Positions 17,269 to 26,775 of a stretch of 64,000 nt of DNA are shown in pieces; the first letter of the stretch is position 1, and each line of letters begins with the position of its first letter. The notes under the pieces were generated by a model. The model was not told where the DNA came from. It searched no databases and saw nothing but the letters and a program-made list of their open reading frames with translations. The translations under genes and the position numbers were made by a program. Origin of the DNA: Oceanobacillus sp. HTM 045 (GTDB lineage: Bacteria > Pseudomonadota > Alphaproteobacteria > Rhodobacterales > Rhodobacteraceae); NCBI GenBank assembly GCA_009733745.1, contig WNWL01000004.1, positions 64,001-128,000 of the forward strand, in the 5' to 3' direction.

Positions 17269-19110
17269 ATGAATGCTCCTGACCGCAACATGATGGGCGC
17301 AGAGCCCCGAATCCACCGCCTCCCCGAGGCGGCCGCCAACCGCATCGCGGCGGGCGAGGTGATCGAGCGGCCGGCGTCCGCGGTGAAGGAGCTGGTGGAG
17401 AACGCCATCGATGCGGGGGCGGCGCGGATCGAGGTGGCCTATGCCGATGGCGGCAAGACGCTGATCCGCGTCTCGGACGACGGCGCGGGGATGACCGCCG
17501 ACGAGCTGCCGCTGGCGCTGGAGCGGCACTGCACATCCAAGATCGACGGGTCGGACCTTGTGGATATCCGCTCCTTCGGGTTCCGGGGGGAGGCGCTGCC
17601 CTCGATCGGGTCGGTCGCGCGGCTGACGCTGGCCTCGCGCGCGGCGGGGGCGCGGGAGGCGTGGGGGCTGACCGTCTCCGGCGGCGCGCTCGGGCAGGTG
17701 CGTCCGGCGGCGCGGGGCACGGGCACCACGGTGGAGGTGCGCGACCTGTTCCACGCCACCCCGGCGCGGCTCAAGTTCCTGCGCACCGACCGGGCGGAGG
17801 CGCAGGCGATCTCCGAGGCGGTGAAGCGCCTCGCGCTGGCCGAGCCGCTGGTCGGCTTCACTCTCACCGACGTGAGCGGCGGCGGCGAGGGGCGGCGGGT
17901 GTTCCACGCGCCCGCCGAGCAGGGGGAGCTGTTCGACGCCCGCCTCGCCCGCGCGGCGAAGATCATCGGACCCGACTTCGCCGCCAACGCGGTCGCGGTG
18001 GACGCGGAGCGGGAGGGGGTACGCCTGTCCGGGCATGCCTGCCTGCCGACCTTCGCCCGCGGCGCGGCGGTCGCCCAGCATGTCACGGTGAACGGCCGCC
18101 CGGTGCGGGACCGGCTGGTGATCTCGGCGATCCGCGGCGCCTATGCCGACCTGCTGCCGCGGGACCGGCACCCGGTGGTGGCGCTGCACCTGGAATGCGC
18201 GCCGGAGCGGGTGGACGTGAACGTGCACCCGGCCAAGGCCGAGGTGCGGTTCCGCGAGCCCGGCGTGGTGCGGGGGCTGATCGTCTCCGCCATCCGCCAC
18301 GCGCTGGCTGAGGCGGGGCACCGGGCGTCGAGCACGGTGTCGCATGCGGCGCTGGGGGCGGCCCAGCCGGGTGGTTCCTCCCACTGGGCGCCCCCGCCCC
18401 GGCCCTCTCTCGGTGCGGTTCGCGCCGGGATCGCGGCGCAGTCGCCCGGCTTCGCGGATGGCTTTGCCGAGGCGGCGGTCAGTGCGCGGGTGGATGCGCC
18501 CGGGGAAGCCACGCCGGAGCATGATCCCGCCGGCCTGCCGCTCGGCGCGGCGCGCGCGCAGCTTCACGAGACCTATATTGTCGCGCAGACCCGCGAGGGG
18601 GTCGTGATTGTCGACCAGCACGCGGCGCATGAACGGCTGGTCTACGAGCGCCTCAAGCGCCAGATGGCCGAGACCGGCGTCGCGCGGCAGGGACTGCTGC
18701 TGCCCGAGGTGGTGGAGCTTGGCGATGCCGCCGACGCGGTGGCCGAGGCGGCGGACGCGCTGGCGGAGATGGGGCTGGTGATCGAGCCGTTCGGTGGCGG
18801 CGCGGTCTGCGTCCGCGAGATCCCCGCCGTGCTCGGCAATGCAGACCCGGCGGCGCTGGTGAAGGACGTGGCGGACGAACTGGCTGATCTCGGCACGGCG
18901 GAGGGCCTGCGAGACAAGGCCCACGCGATCCTCTCGCGGATGGCCTGCCACGGCTCTGTCCGTGCCGGGCGGCGGATGGGTGCGGACGAGATGAACGCGC
19001 TCCTCCGCGAGATGGAGGCGACGCCGCATTCCGGCCAGTGCAACCACGGGCGGCCCACCTGGGTGTCGCTGACGCTGGCCGATATCGAGAAGATGTTCGG
19101 GCGGCGATGA
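17269..19110 (+). CDS. mutL: DNA mismatch repair protein MutL
   Basis: 613 residues. The N-terminal GHKL ATPase has [23 protein letters not shown] and [10 protein letters not shown]; the C-terminal dimerisation domain has [12 protein letters not shown] and the [10 protein letters not shown] motif, typical of MutL proteins with latent endonuclease activity. The middle linker (about residues 345-425) is Pro/Ala-rich as usual. The start at 17269 gives a short leader before the conserved [17 protein letters not shown]; a start at 17290 is possible. It overlaps rmuC by 4 bases. Confidence 0.97.
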   Translation: MNAPDRNMMGAEPRIHRLPEAAANRIAAGEVIERPASAVKELVENAIDAGAARIEVAYADGGKTLIRVSDDGAGMTADELPLALERHCTSKIDGSDLVDIRSFGFRGEALPSIGSVARLTLASRAAGAREAWGLTVSGGALGQVRPAARGTGTTVEVRDLFHATPARLKFLRTDRAEAQAISEAVKRLALAEPLVGFTLTDVSGGGEGRRVFHAPAEQGELFDARLARAAKIIGPDFAANAVAVDAEREGVRLSGHACLPTFARGAAVAQHVTVNGRPVRDRLVISAIRGAYADLLPRDRHPVVALHLECAPERVDVNVHPAKAEVRFREPGVVRGLIVSAIRHALAEAGHRASSTVSHAALGAAQPGGSSHWAPPPRPSLGAVRAGIAAQSPGFADGFAEAAVSARVDAPGEATPEHDPAGLPLGAARAQLHETYIVAQTREGVVIVDQHAAHERLVYERLKRQMAETGVARQGLLLPEVVELGDAADAVAEAADALAEMGLVIEPFGGGAVCVREIPAVLGNADPAALVKDVADELADLGTAEGLRDKAHAILSRMACHGSVRAGRRMGADEMNALLREMEATPHSGQCNHGRPTWVSLTLADIEKMFGRR

Positions 19111-20132
19111 CCTGGCCGCCGGATGCCTCGGACCCGCTGGTCTGGGCCGCGGGGGCGGGGGTGCTCCTGCTCCTGTGGTTGCTCATCCGCGCGGGGCGGT
19201 CCTCCGCGCTGACGGAGTTGCAGCGCGGGCAGGAGCGGCTTGCCGGCGGGCTGGCGGCGCTGGCCGAGGCGCAGGCCGCGGCGCAGGCGCGGATGGCGGA
19301 CGGGATCGCGGGGGACGCGGCGCGCACCGCGCATGCGCTGGGCGCGGTCGAGGCGCGGCTCTCGGCCATCGACCGGGCGCAGGCGCGGATCGAGGCGCTC
19401 TCCGACGATGTGCTCGGGCTGCAGGACATCCTCGCCAACAAGCAGGCGCGGGGCGTCTTCGGCGAGATCCAGCTTGCCGACATCCTCGCGAAGGCGCTGC
19501 CGCCGGATGCCTACTCGTTGCAGGCCACGCTGTCGAACGGGCGGCGGGCGGATGCGCTGGTGCACCTGCCGGAGCCGCCGGGGCCGGTGGCGGTGGACAG
19601 CAAGTTCCCGCTGGAAGCCTGGGAGGCGCTGCGCCGGGCCGACACCGAGCGGGCGCGGACCGAGGCGGCGCGGGCACTGCGCCGGGCGGTGCTGAAGCAT
19701 GTCGACGACATCGCCGAACGATACCTCGTCGAGGGCGAGACGGCGGGGCAGGCGCTGATGTTCCTGCCGTCGGAGGCGATCTATGCCGACCTTCACGCCG
19801 AGTTCGGCGACGCGGTGCGGGCGGGCTTCGCGCGGAAGGTCTGGATCGTCTCGCCGACCACGCTGATGGCGGTGCTGACCACCATGCGCGGGGTGATGCG
19901 CGACGCGCGGATGCAGGCGGAAGCCGGGCGGATGCGCCGCGAGATCGGGCTGCTGGCGGGCGACGTGGCGCGGCTCGCCGACCGGGTGGGAAAGCTCGAC
20001 ATGCACCTGCGGCAGGCAGGGGAGGATATCTCCGCCATCCTCGTCTCCGCCGAGAAGGCCGGGCGGCGGGCGGAACGGCTGGAGGCGGTGGATTTCGGCG
20101 AGCCGGAAGCCGGGCGGAAGCCGGCTGCGTGA
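19107..20132 (+). CDS. rmuC: DNA recombination protein RmuC
   Basis: 341 residues. An N-terminal membrane anchor (residues ~10-27) is followed by a coiled coil and the RmuC endonuclease-like domain with [20 protein letters not shown] and [12 protein letters not shown]. RmuC limits inversions at short repeats, and its pairing with mutL (ATGA overlap) suggests joint expression of repair genes. It is somewhat shorter than the E. coli protein, mostly in the coiled coil. Confidence 0.93.
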   Translation: MTWPPDASDPLVWAAGAGVLLLLWLLIRAGRSSALTELQRGQERLAGGLAALAEAQAAAQARMADGIAGDAARTAHALGAVEARLSAIDRAQARIEALSDDVLGLQDILANKQARGVFGEIQLADILAKALPPDAYSLQATLSNGRRADALVHLPEPPGPVAVDSKFPLEAWEALRRADTERARTEAARALRRAVLKHVDDIAERYLVEGETAGQALMFLPSEAIYADLHAEFGDAVRAGFARKVWIVSPTTLMAVLTTMRGVMRDARMQAEAGRMRREIGLLAGDVARLADRVGKLDMHLRQAGEDISAILVSAEKAGRRAERLEAVDFGEPEAGRKPAA

Positions 20133-20135
20133 GGC

Positions 20136-20191
20136 TTCGCAAGGTTGCGAAGGCTGCAAGCAACTGAAAAAAATAAGAAAAATAGTTAACG
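20136..20191 (+). promoter_or_regulatory. Palindrome plus AT-tract element, copy A
   Basis: TTCGCAA-GG-TTGCGAA (20136-20151) is a perfect inverted repeat, followed by GCAAGCAACTG, an A-rich tract and GTTAAC (20185-20190). The 36 bases 20156-20191 match 31650-31685 at 29 of 36 positions without gaps. It lies in the 201-base gap upstream of the DUF3422 gene and stands out as AT-rich in this GC-rich window. It may be an operator-promoter; the regulator is unknown. Confidence 0.6.
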
Positions 20192-20333
20192 ACTGGTTTT
20201 CGCACGGTCTCCGGACAATGGCAGGGACGTGAAGGCCACCGTTTTCCCGGGCGTCGCGGGCTGCGCGCACTTGCGCATCGCCCGCTGTCGCCGACTGCGC
20301 TAGTGTCGCCGACGGACCCGCCGGGAGGCTGAC

Positions 20334-21656
20334 TTGATCAACGGTCATCTCAAGAACCACGCCCGCCGCTTCGAGCTGGTGAACGAGCTGCACGCGCGGC
20401 CGTTCCAGCCGGTATCGGTGCCCGGGCGGGTGCTTCAGATCGCGATCAAGGGCGGGCCGGAGGCGGCGACGCGCGACACGTCGAACGACCGCGCGCACCT
20501 GATCGAACTGCTCGACCGGTTCGGCAGCGCCCACCCCGCGCCCGACGCCAACCACCATGCCGCCGATTTCGGCCGGTTCCGCATGAAGTGGGAGCTGCAT
20601 ACCGAGTTCTGCTCCTACACGCTGATGGAGGATGGCGAGGCGACCGGCGGCTTTTTCCGGCAGGCGCTGGCGCCGCACCTGCCGGAGGAATGGCTCGCGC
20701 GCGCGCCCGGCGGGGCGATCGCCGCGACCGAGGTGGAGCTGATCCCGGCGGAGAGCCGCGAGGCGGCGATCGCGATGGCCGAGGGGGCGATCGCCAAGGC
20801 GTTCAACGCCGAAAGCCTGGTGGTCGCCGAGGTGATGGACGGCACCGCGCTGGTGATGGGCGATTTCCGCGTTCACGAGGGCGGGTTCACGCGCTTCGCC
20901 GTGATCGTCTACGGCGACAGCGGGCCGCGGCGGCTCGGGCGGCTGGTGCAGCGGATCTGCGAGATCGACACCTACCAGACGCTCGCCCTGCTGGCCTTGC
21001 CGGTGGCACGGTCGATGTCGCAGCGGATCACCGAGATCTCCAACCGGCTGGCCGAGCTGATCGGCGAGGTAGCGGAGCGCAAGGGCGATGCGCAGGAGGC
21101 CGCGATCCTGAACGAGCTGACGGCCCTTTCGGCGGAAATCGAGGGGATGCTCGCACGCACCGCCTTCCGGTTCGGCGCGGCGGGGGCCTATTCCGACATC
21201 GTCACGCAGCGGATCGAGGCGCTGCGCGAGGAGCGGGTGGTGGGCCGCCAGCTCTTCGGCGAGTTCACGCTGCGCCGGTTCGAGCCGGCGATGCGGACCT
21301 GCCGCTCGGTCGAGGCGCGGCTCAACCGGCTGTCGCTGCAGGCCTCGCGCACCGCGGAGCTGCTGCGCACGCGGGTCGACGTGGCGCTGGAGGCGCAGAA
21401 CCAGAAGCTGCTGGTGTCGATGGACCGGCGCGCGGCGCTGGCGCTCAGGCTGCAGGAGACGGTGGAGGGGCTCTCGGTGGTCGCAATCTCCTACTACGCG
21501 GTAAGCCTGCTGGCCTATCTCGCCGCGCCGCTCGCGGCGAAGGCCGGGCTCTCGAAGGAAGGCGCGGCGGCGGTGCTGGTGGTGCCGGTGGTCGCCGCCG
21601 TGTGGTTCGTGGCGCGGCGGGTGCGCCGCCGGATCGAGAAGGCGGCGAAGGAGTGA
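20334..21656 (+). CDS. DUF3422 family membrane protein
   Basis: 440 residues. The N-terminal signature NELHARPFQPVSVPGR and the C-terminal pair of membrane segments (about residues 380-425) fit the DUF3422 family, whose function is not established. A long helical, partly coiled-coil middle (residues ~210-340) precedes the membrane part. The start is a TTG: GGGAGG ends 5 bases before it and no suitable ATG precedes the conserved N-terminus. It is overlapped by the ankyrin gene, and copy A of the palindrome element lies upstream. Confidence 0.88.
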   Translation: MINGHLKNHARRFELVNELHARPFQPVSVPGRVLQIAIKGGPEAATRDTSNDRAHLIELLDRFGSAHPAPDANHHAADFGRFRMKWELHTEFCSYTLMEDGEATGGFFRQALAPHLPEEWLARAPGGAIAATEVELIPAESREAAIAMAEGAIAKAFNAESLVVAEVMDGTALVMGDFRVHEGGFTRFAVIVYGDSGPRRLGRLVQRICEIDTYQTLALLALPVARSMSQRITEISNRLAELIGEVAERKGDAQEAAILNELTALSAEIEGMLARTAFRFGAAGAYSDIVTQRIEALREERVVGRQLFGEFTLRRFEPAMRTCRSVEARLNRLSLQASRTAELLRTRVDVALEAQNQKLLVSMDRRAALALRLQETVEGLSVVAISYYAVSLLAYLAAPLAAKAGLSKEGAAAVLVVPVVAAVWFVARRVRRRIEKAAKE

Positions 21657-22075
21657 TGAAGATGCGGTTTGGCCCGGCGCTGGTGTGCGTATTGCTTCTG
21701 TCCGGCCCCGCGGCGGCGGAGGAGTTGCCGCCGCTCCACCAGGCGGTCGCCGAGGGGCGGGCGGCGGACGTGCTGATGGCCGTCGGCATGTTCGGGTCGG
21801 ACGTGAACGAGCGCGCCCCGGACGGGCGCACGCCGCTGATGGTCGCGGCGGCGGAGGGTCATGTCGACCTCGCCCGCTCGCTGATCGGCTTCGAGGCGGG
21901 GCTCGACCTCGCCGACGGGAACGGCTGGACCGCGCTGCACCACGCCGCGGCGGCGGGTCAGGCGGCGATTGTCGCGCACCTGCTGGAGGCCGGGGCGGAC
22001 CCCGGCGTCGCCGCGGGCGACGGGGCGACACCGCTGGACGTGGCGACGGGCGAGGCGAGGGCGGCGCTGGAGTGA
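21656..22075 (+). CDS. Exported ankyrin-repeat protein
   Basis: 139 residues: signal peptide (cleavage near AAAEE), then three to four ankyrin repeats, including DGRTPLMVAAAEGHVDLARS and NGWTALHHAAAAGQAAIVAH. Such small periplasmic ankyrin proteins bind partner proteins. Its ATG overlaps the DUF3422 stop (TGATG), so the two are translated together and may work together. Confidence 0.85.
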   Translation: MKMRFGPALVCVLLLSGPAAAEELPPLHQAVAEGRAADVLMAVGMFGSDVNERAPDGRTPLMVAAAEGHVDLARSLIGFEAGLDLADGNGWTALHHAAAAGQAAIVAHLLEAGADPGVAAGDGATPLDVATGEARAALE

Positions 22076-22094
22076 GCGTCGGCCGGCGGATGGG

Positions 22095-22298
22095 TCAGTC
22101 GCTGCCGCCCGCATCGCCGTCGGAGTCGCTGCCGTAATCGGTGAAGGACCTGCCGGGGCGGGAGCCGGTGTACCCGTCCGCGCCGGTGACGCCGTCATCG
22201 GCGCCGCCGCGCCCGTTCCCCGCGCCGCCGCGGCGGGTCGACCACCAGATGCCGAAGGCGACGGCGGCGCAGAAGATGAGCAGCAGTGCGACCTTCAT
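22095..22298 (-). CDS. Small single-pass membrane protein
   Basis: 67 residues: one N-terminal hydrophobic segment (residues 3-19) followed by a Gly/Asp/Ser-rich, low-complexity tail. No family recognised. It lies 22 bases after ubiA on the same strand, with an AGGTCGGGG stretch before the ATG. The hydrophobic segment and position argue for a real gene, but it is short. Confidence 0.6.
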   Translation of the reverse strand: MKVALLLIFCAAVAFGIWWSTRRGGAGNGRGGADDGVTGADGYTGSRPGRSFTDYGSDSDGDAGGSD

Positions 22299-22320
22299 GT
22301 CCCCGACCTCGCGATGAGCC

Positions 22321-23271
22321 TCAGAAGAAGGTGCCGAGCACGAGGCCCAGGAGCAGGATCAGCCCGGCGCTGCGGTTCGAGCGGAAGAGGGCGAGGCACT
22401 GGTCCGGGTCCTCGATGTCGAGCGCCTTGATCTGTGCCGCCATGTGCAGCCCGAGTCCCGCCACGCCGATCAGCGCGCCCCAGCCGAGCCCGGCGAACAG
22501 CGCCGCGGTGCCGGTGAAGAACACGGTGCAGCCGAGGAAGACCCAGAGCCAGGTGGCGGTGTCGTCCTCGAACAGGCGCGCGGTGGACTTGACGCCGATG
22601 AGCGCGTCGTCCTCCCGGTCCTGGTGGGCGTAGATCGTGTCGTAATGCAGCGTCCAGGCGATCCCGCCGAGATAGAGCAGGAAGGCGGGGAAGGCGATGC
22701 CCCCGGTATGCGCCGCCCAGAACAGCAGCGCGCCCCAGTTGAAGGCGATGCCGAGGAAGACCTGCGGCCACCAGGTGAACCGCTTGGCGAACGGGTAGAC
22801 CACCACCGGTATCAGCGAGATCACCCCGAGGATGATCGCGGCCGTGTTCATGGTGACGAGGATCGCGAGGCCGATGAAGCCCTGCAGCACCATGAAGCCG
22901 ATGGCGTTGGTCACGCTGACCTGGCCCGAGGGAATCGGGCGCGACTGGGTTCGCGCGACCTGCGCGTCGATCTTGCGGTCGGTGATGTCGTTCCAGGTGC
23001 AGCCCGCGCCACGCATCACGAAGGCGCCGATGGCGGCGGCCGGGACCAGCCAGATGTCGATCCAGTGCCAGCCCTCGTAGCCCGCGGCCAGCGCGATGCC
23101 CCACCAGCAGGGAATCAGCAGCAGCCAGGTGCCGATCGGGCGATCGGCACGGGCAAGGCGCAGGTAGGGCCGCGTCCAGGGCGGCGCGTAACGGTCCACC
23201 CAGTTGTGATCGGTCGCGTCGGCGACCCTTCCCTCGATCACCCGGACGGGGTTATGTGGCATCTCTGACAT
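22321..23271 (-). CDS. ubiA: 4-hydroxybenzoate polyprenyltransferase
   Basis: 316 residues with about eight membrane segments. UbiA joins the polyprenyl chain to 4-hydroxybenzoate in ubiquinone synthesis. Both Asp-rich magnesium/diphosphate motifs are present: NDITDRKID and DTIYAHQDREDD. It is divergent from rsmE with only 11 bases between the start codons, so their promoters must overlap the neighbouring coding ends. Confidence 0.96.
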   Translation of the reverse strand: MSEMPHNPVRVIEGRVADATDHNWVDRYAPPWTRPYLRLARADRPIGTWLLLIPCWWGIALAAGYEGWHWIDIWLVPAAAIGAFVMRGAGCTWNDITDRKIDAQVARTQSRPIPSGQVSVTNAIGFMVLQGFIGLAILVTMNTAAIILGVISLIPVVVYPFAKRFTWWPQVFLGIAFNWGALLFWAAHTGGIAFPAFLLYLGGIAWTLHYDTIYAHQDREDDALIGVKSTARLFEDDTATWLWVFLGCTVFFTGTAALFAGLGWGALIGVAGLGLHMAAQIKALDIEDPDQCLALFRSNRSAGLILLLGLVLGTFF

Positions 23272-23282
23272 GGGGCCAGCTT

Positions 23283-24032
23283 ATGGCAGATCGCTCGGCA
23301 AAAATCAGGCTTTTCGTCCACGATGACCTCGCGGAGGGCGCGGCGCTTCGCCTCGACCTCGCGCAGGCGAACTATCTGTTCGGAGTGATGCGTCTCGGCA
23401 CCGGTGCGCCGCTGCTCGTCTTCAACGGGCGCGACGGCGAGTTCGCCGCCACGGTCACCGAGGCGGGCCGGAAGGACGGCGCGCTGGCGGTCGGCGAGCG
23501 GGTGCGGGAGCAGGCTTGCGGGCCCGATCTCTGGCTGCTGTTCGCGCCGGTGAAGAAGGCGCGCACCGATTTCATCGTCGAGAAGGCGGTCGAGATGGGC
23601 GCGTCGCGGCTGGTGCCGGTGATGACGCGCTACACCAATACCGAGCGGGTGAAGCTGGAGCGGCTCCGCGCCAACGCGGTCGAGGCGGCGGAGCAATGCG
23701 GCCGGCTGGATGTGCCCGAGGTGGCGGAGCCGGTGGCGCTCGGCGCGCTGCTCGACGGTTGGGACCCGGCACGCCGGCTGATGTTCTGCGACGAGAGGTC
23801 GGAGGCAGGCAGCCTCGCGGGCGCGCCGGGCGAGGCGCCGCCGCCCTGGGCCGTGCTGATCGGCCCCGAGGGCGGCTTCTCGGAGGAGGAGCGGGACAGG
23901 CTGCGCGGGCTCGACTTCGCCGTGCCGGTCTCGCTCGGCCCGCGCATCCTGCGCGCCGACACCGCCGCCGTGGCCGCGCTGACGCTCTGGCAGTCGCGCC
24001 TCGGCGACTGGCCCCGCGGGGACGGGTCATGA
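23283..24032 (+). CDS. rsmE: 16S rRNA (uracil(1498)-N(3))-methyltransferase
   Basis: 249 residues. N-terminal PUA-like domain and C-terminal SPOUT knot with LIGPEGGFSEEE and SLGPRILRADTAAVAAL, the AdoMet-binding signatures of RsmE. It methylates U1498 of 16S rRNA. The ATG at 23283 is chosen; a GTG at 23256 would make the gene overlap ubiA. The stop overlaps the next gene by 4 bases. Confidence 0.95.
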   Translation: MADRSAKIRLFVHDDLAEGAALRLDLAQANYLFGVMRLGTGAPLLVFNGRDGEFAATVTEAGRKDGALAVGERVREQACGPDLWLLFAPVKKARTDFIVEKAVEMGASRLVPVMTRYTNTERVKLERLRANAVEAAEQCGRLDVPEVAEPVALGALLDGWDPARRLMFCDERSEAGSLAGAPGEAPPPWAVLIGPEGGFSEEERDRLRGLDFAVPVSLGPRILRADTAAVAALTLWQSRLGDWPRGDGS

Positions 24033-24550
24033 GGCCCGAGGTCCTGAAATTCGTCGAACGCTGGGCCGAGACGGGCATCTCGGGCGCCTTGGCGCTCGGC
24101 CTCTGCTGGACCGGCGGCGTCGCGCTCTCGAACGGTGGCTGGCTTGGCTGGTTCATCATCGCCGCGGGCCTCGCGGCCGCGCTCTGGTGCCGGGCGGCCT
24201 GGGTGCGGGCGCGGATGTCGCGGCATGGCGACGGGCCGGGCATGGTGGTGATCGAGGAACGCCGGATCGGCTATTACGGTCCCTATGGCGGCGGGTTCGT
24301 GGATGTCGACGCGCTCGACTCGGTCTCGCTCCGGCCCGGCGACGGCTGGGTCCTGACACCGGCGGAGGGTGTGCCGCTGATCATCCCGGCGGCGGCGGCG
24401 GGGGCGGACGGTCTGGCCGATGCGCTCACCGCGCTGCCGGGCTTCCGCGCGGACCGCGCGGCGGAGGCGCTTTCCGGCGGGCGCGACGGGCTGCTCACGA
24501 TCTGGCGACGTCCCAGTCCGGCACTTGCGCACCGCTCACCGGGTGCATAA
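24029..24550 (+). CDS. Membrane protein of unknown function
   Basis: 173 residues: two N-terminal membrane segments (about residues 18-35 and 40-58) followed by a soluble C-terminal domain containing VIEERRIGYYGPYGGGFVDV. This layout is that of small membrane proteins with a PH-like cytoplasmic domain, but I cannot assign a family. Its start overlaps the rsmE stop (ATGA), and gshA follows after 38 bases. Confidence 0.75.
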   Translation: MRPEVLKFVERWAETGISGALALGLCWTGGVALSNGGWLGWFIIAAGLAAALWCRAAWVRARMSRHGDGPGMVVIEERRIGYYGPYGGGFVDVDALDSVSLRPGDGWVLTPAEGVPLIIPAAAAGADGLADALTALPGFRADRAAEALSGGRDGLLTIWRRPSPALAHRSPGA

Positions 24551-24588
24551 ACGAAAAAGCCGGAGCGAGACGTCCAAGGAGCGTTGCA

Positions 24589-25953
24589 ATGTCGATCCCG
24601 CAATCGGGTGGCGGCCCGATCGAGCGGCGCGAGGACCTCGCCGCCTATCTTTCTTCCGGATGCAAGCCGCGCGAGGACTGGCGCATCGGGACCGAGCACG
24701 AGAAGTTCGGTTACCGGATGACGGACCACACGCCGTTGCCCTACGAGGGCGACTGCTCGATCCGCGCCATGCTCGAAGGTCTGCGCGACCTGCGCGGCTG
24801 GGACGAGATCCGCGAGGGCGGCAAGCTGATCGGCCTCGCCAAGGACGGCGCCAACGTGTCGCTGGAGCCGGGCGGGCAGCTCGAACTGTCGGGCGCGCCG
24901 CTGGAGACGATCCACCAGACCTGCGACGAGGTGAACCTGCACCTCGAGGACGTGCGCGAGGTGGCCGAGCGGATCGGCGCCGGGTTCATCGGCCTCGGCG
25001 CCGCGCCCGAATGGCGCCACGAGGACATGGACGTGATGCCGAAGGGCCGCTACGGCATCATGAAGCGCTACATGGGCAAGGTCGGCACGCGCGGCCGGCA
25101 CATGATGTTCCGGACCTGCACCGTGCAGGTGAACCTCGACTTCTCCACCGAGGCGGACATGGTGCAGAAGATGCGCGTGGCGCTGGCGCTGCAGCCGGTG
25201 GCGACGGCCCTGTTCGCCAACTCGCCGTTCTGGGAGGGCAAGCCCAACGGGATGCTCTCCAACCGGTCCGACGCCTGGCTGCACCTCGACGAGGACCGCA
25301 CCGGCATGCTGCCCTTCGTGTTCGAGGACGGGTTCGGCTTCGAGCGCTGGGTCGACTACGCGCTCGACGTGCCGATGTACTTCGTCTACCGCGACGGGAT
25401 CTATCACGACGTCTCGGGGCAGTCGTTCCGGGATTTCCTGGAGGGGAAGCTGCCGGGCCTGCCGGGCGAGATCCCGACCCTGTCGGACTGGGCGGACCAC
25501 CTCACCACCATCTTCCCCGAGGCGCGGCTCAAGAAGTTCATCGAGATGCGCGGGGCCGATGGCGGACCGTGGCGGCGGCTCTGCGCGCTGCCGGCCTTCT
25601 GGGTCGGGCTGATCTACGACCAGACGGCGCTGGACGCGGCGTGGGACATCGCGAAGGACTGGACGGCGCGGGACCGCCACCAGCTTCGGCTCGACGTCGT
25701 GCGCTACGGGCTTCGCGCCGAGATCGGCGGGCGGACCGTGCGGGACCTTTCGCGCGAGTTGCTGGAGATCGCCGGTGCGGGCCTCGCGGCGCGCGGCAAG
25801 GCGACCGGGCTGGACCGTGACGAGGGGCATTTCCTGAACGCGCTCCGCGAGATCGTCGAGCGGGGCCAGACCCCGGCGGAGGAGCTGCTGGCCCAGTACC
25901 ACGGGCCGTGGCAGGGCGATCTCTCGCATATCTACGAGGAATACAGCTACTGA
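24589..25953 (+). CDS. gshA: Glutamate-cysteine ligase
   Basis: 454 residues of the GCS2 (plant/alphaproteobacterial) class, with RIGTEHEKFGYR at the N-terminus and MMFRTCTVQVNLDFSTEADM in the core. It makes gamma-glutamylcysteine, the first step of glutathione synthesis. The ATG at 24589 follows AAGGAGCG, a good ribosome site; the frame extends upstream but without family similarity. Confidence 0.96.
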   Translation: MSIPQSGGGPIERREDLAAYLSSGCKPREDWRIGTEHEKFGYRMTDHTPLPYEGDCSIRAMLEGLRDLRGWDEIREGGKLIGLAKDGANVSLEPGGQLELSGAPLETIHQTCDEVNLHLEDVREVAERIGAGFIGLGAAPEWRHEDMDVMPKGRYGIMKRYMGKVGTRGRHMMFRTCTVQVNLDFSTEADMVQKMRVALALQPVATALFANSPFWEGKPNGMLSNRSDAWLHLDEDRTGMLPFVFEDGFGFERWVDYALDVPMYFVYRDGIYHDVSGQSFRDFLEGKLPGLPGEIPTLSDWADHLTTIFPEARLKKFIEMRGADGGPWRRLCALPAFWVGLIYDQTALDAAWDIAKDWTARDRHQLRLDVVRYGLRAEIGGRTVRDLSRELLEIAGAGLAARGKATGLDRDEGHFLNALREIVERGQTPAEELLAQYHGPWQGDLSHIYEEYSY

Positions 25954-25972
25954 GGCCGCCCGTGCGAGGGCA

Positions 25973-26395
25973 TCAGTCCTTGACGCGGGCGAGCCAGCGG
26001 TAGGTCAGGAACATCAGCCAGCCGAACAGCACCGCGGCGCCGTACTCGGTCGGGTTCGACGCGCCCGCGACGAGCCCGGCGAGGAAGCCGCACACGCCGC
26101 CGAGGAAGGCCCAGACCACCACGCTGCGGATCCGGAGCGCCCAGAGGAAGGCGACGCCGGCCAGCCCGAATGTGGCGGTGAAGGCGAAAGTCATGAAGAG
26201 CGCGTCCTTCACCGAGAGGGCGACGGCCTCGTAAAGCTCCGCGCCCGACAGGCCGCTCACGGCGGAAACCATCACGCGTACCACCGTGATCGCCGCGGCG
26301 ACGATCAGCGGCGCGATGAGGATGGCGATCCCCATCAGTCGATACGGGTTGCGCGTGTCCGGCGGCCACAGGCCGGGTCCGAAGAACCTACTCAT
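25973..26395 (-). CDS. Membrane protein of unknown function
   Basis: 140 residues with four predicted membrane segments (about residues 20-42, 60-85, 88-105 and 115-135). No family recognised. The start MSRFFGPGLWPP at 26395 is chosen over an upstream in-frame ATG at 26458 because the extra residues are Arg-rich and atypical. It is convergent with gshA with 19 bases between stops. Confidence 0.7.
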   Translation of the reverse strand: MSRFFGPGLWPPDTRNPYRLMGIAILIAPLIVAAAITVVRVMVSAVSGLSGAELYEAVALSVKDALFMTFAFTATFGLAGVAFLWALRIRSVVVWAFLGGVCGFLAGLVAGASNPTEYGAAVLFGWLMFLTYRWLARVKD

Positions 26396-26511
26396 CGGTT
26401 GAACGCTACCCGGCACCACTCGCCTCGCAAAGGGCCGGAGGGCCGCGAGAACGCACAAAACGGCAGGCTGCTACACTTGTGCCACGGATGCGGAAGGCGC
26501 GGTCGGTCGGC

Positions 26512-26703
26512 TCAGAGCCAGCACCAGACGCCGATGCAGGTGTGGAACGCGGCGCGGCCGATGGCCCAGACAAGCACGTCCATCGCCGCGAGCAGGCCGA
26601 GTAGGGGCAGGCCGAGATGCAGCACGAGGAGCAGGATCCCAGCGCGGGTGATGCGCGGCGCGGGCAGGACGTGGCCCATCACGGGAGCGTCGCGTCTGGA
26701 CAT
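26512..26703 (-). CDS. Small membrane protein
   Basis: 63 residues with one long hydrophobic stretch (about residues 21-45) and a second short one at the C-terminus (VWCWL). No family recognised. A strong ribosome site, GAGGAGGT, lies 7 bases before the ATG, which is the best argument that it is expressed. It is downstream of the hybrid kinase on the same strand, 72 bases away. Confidence 0.65.
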   Translation of the reverse strand: MSRRDAPVMGHVLPAPRITRAGILLLVLHLGLPLLGLLAAMDVLVWAIGRAAFHTCIGVWCWL

Positions 26704-26775
26704 GGCTGGGACCTCCTCTGTTCACAGCAAGCTAGGCGCAGCATGGTTAATGCAGGCTGAAACCGGCGCGGGCGC

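Noticed and set aside
20136-20191. Palindrome after rmuC as a transcription terminator
   Set aside because: The stem is followed by A-rich, not T-rich, sequence in the direction of rmuC transcription.
18642-22031. 1129-codon minus-strand open frame across mutL, rmuC and DUF3422
   Set aside because: It runs antisense through three well-supported genes and reads as Arg/Pro/Ala-rich low complexity.
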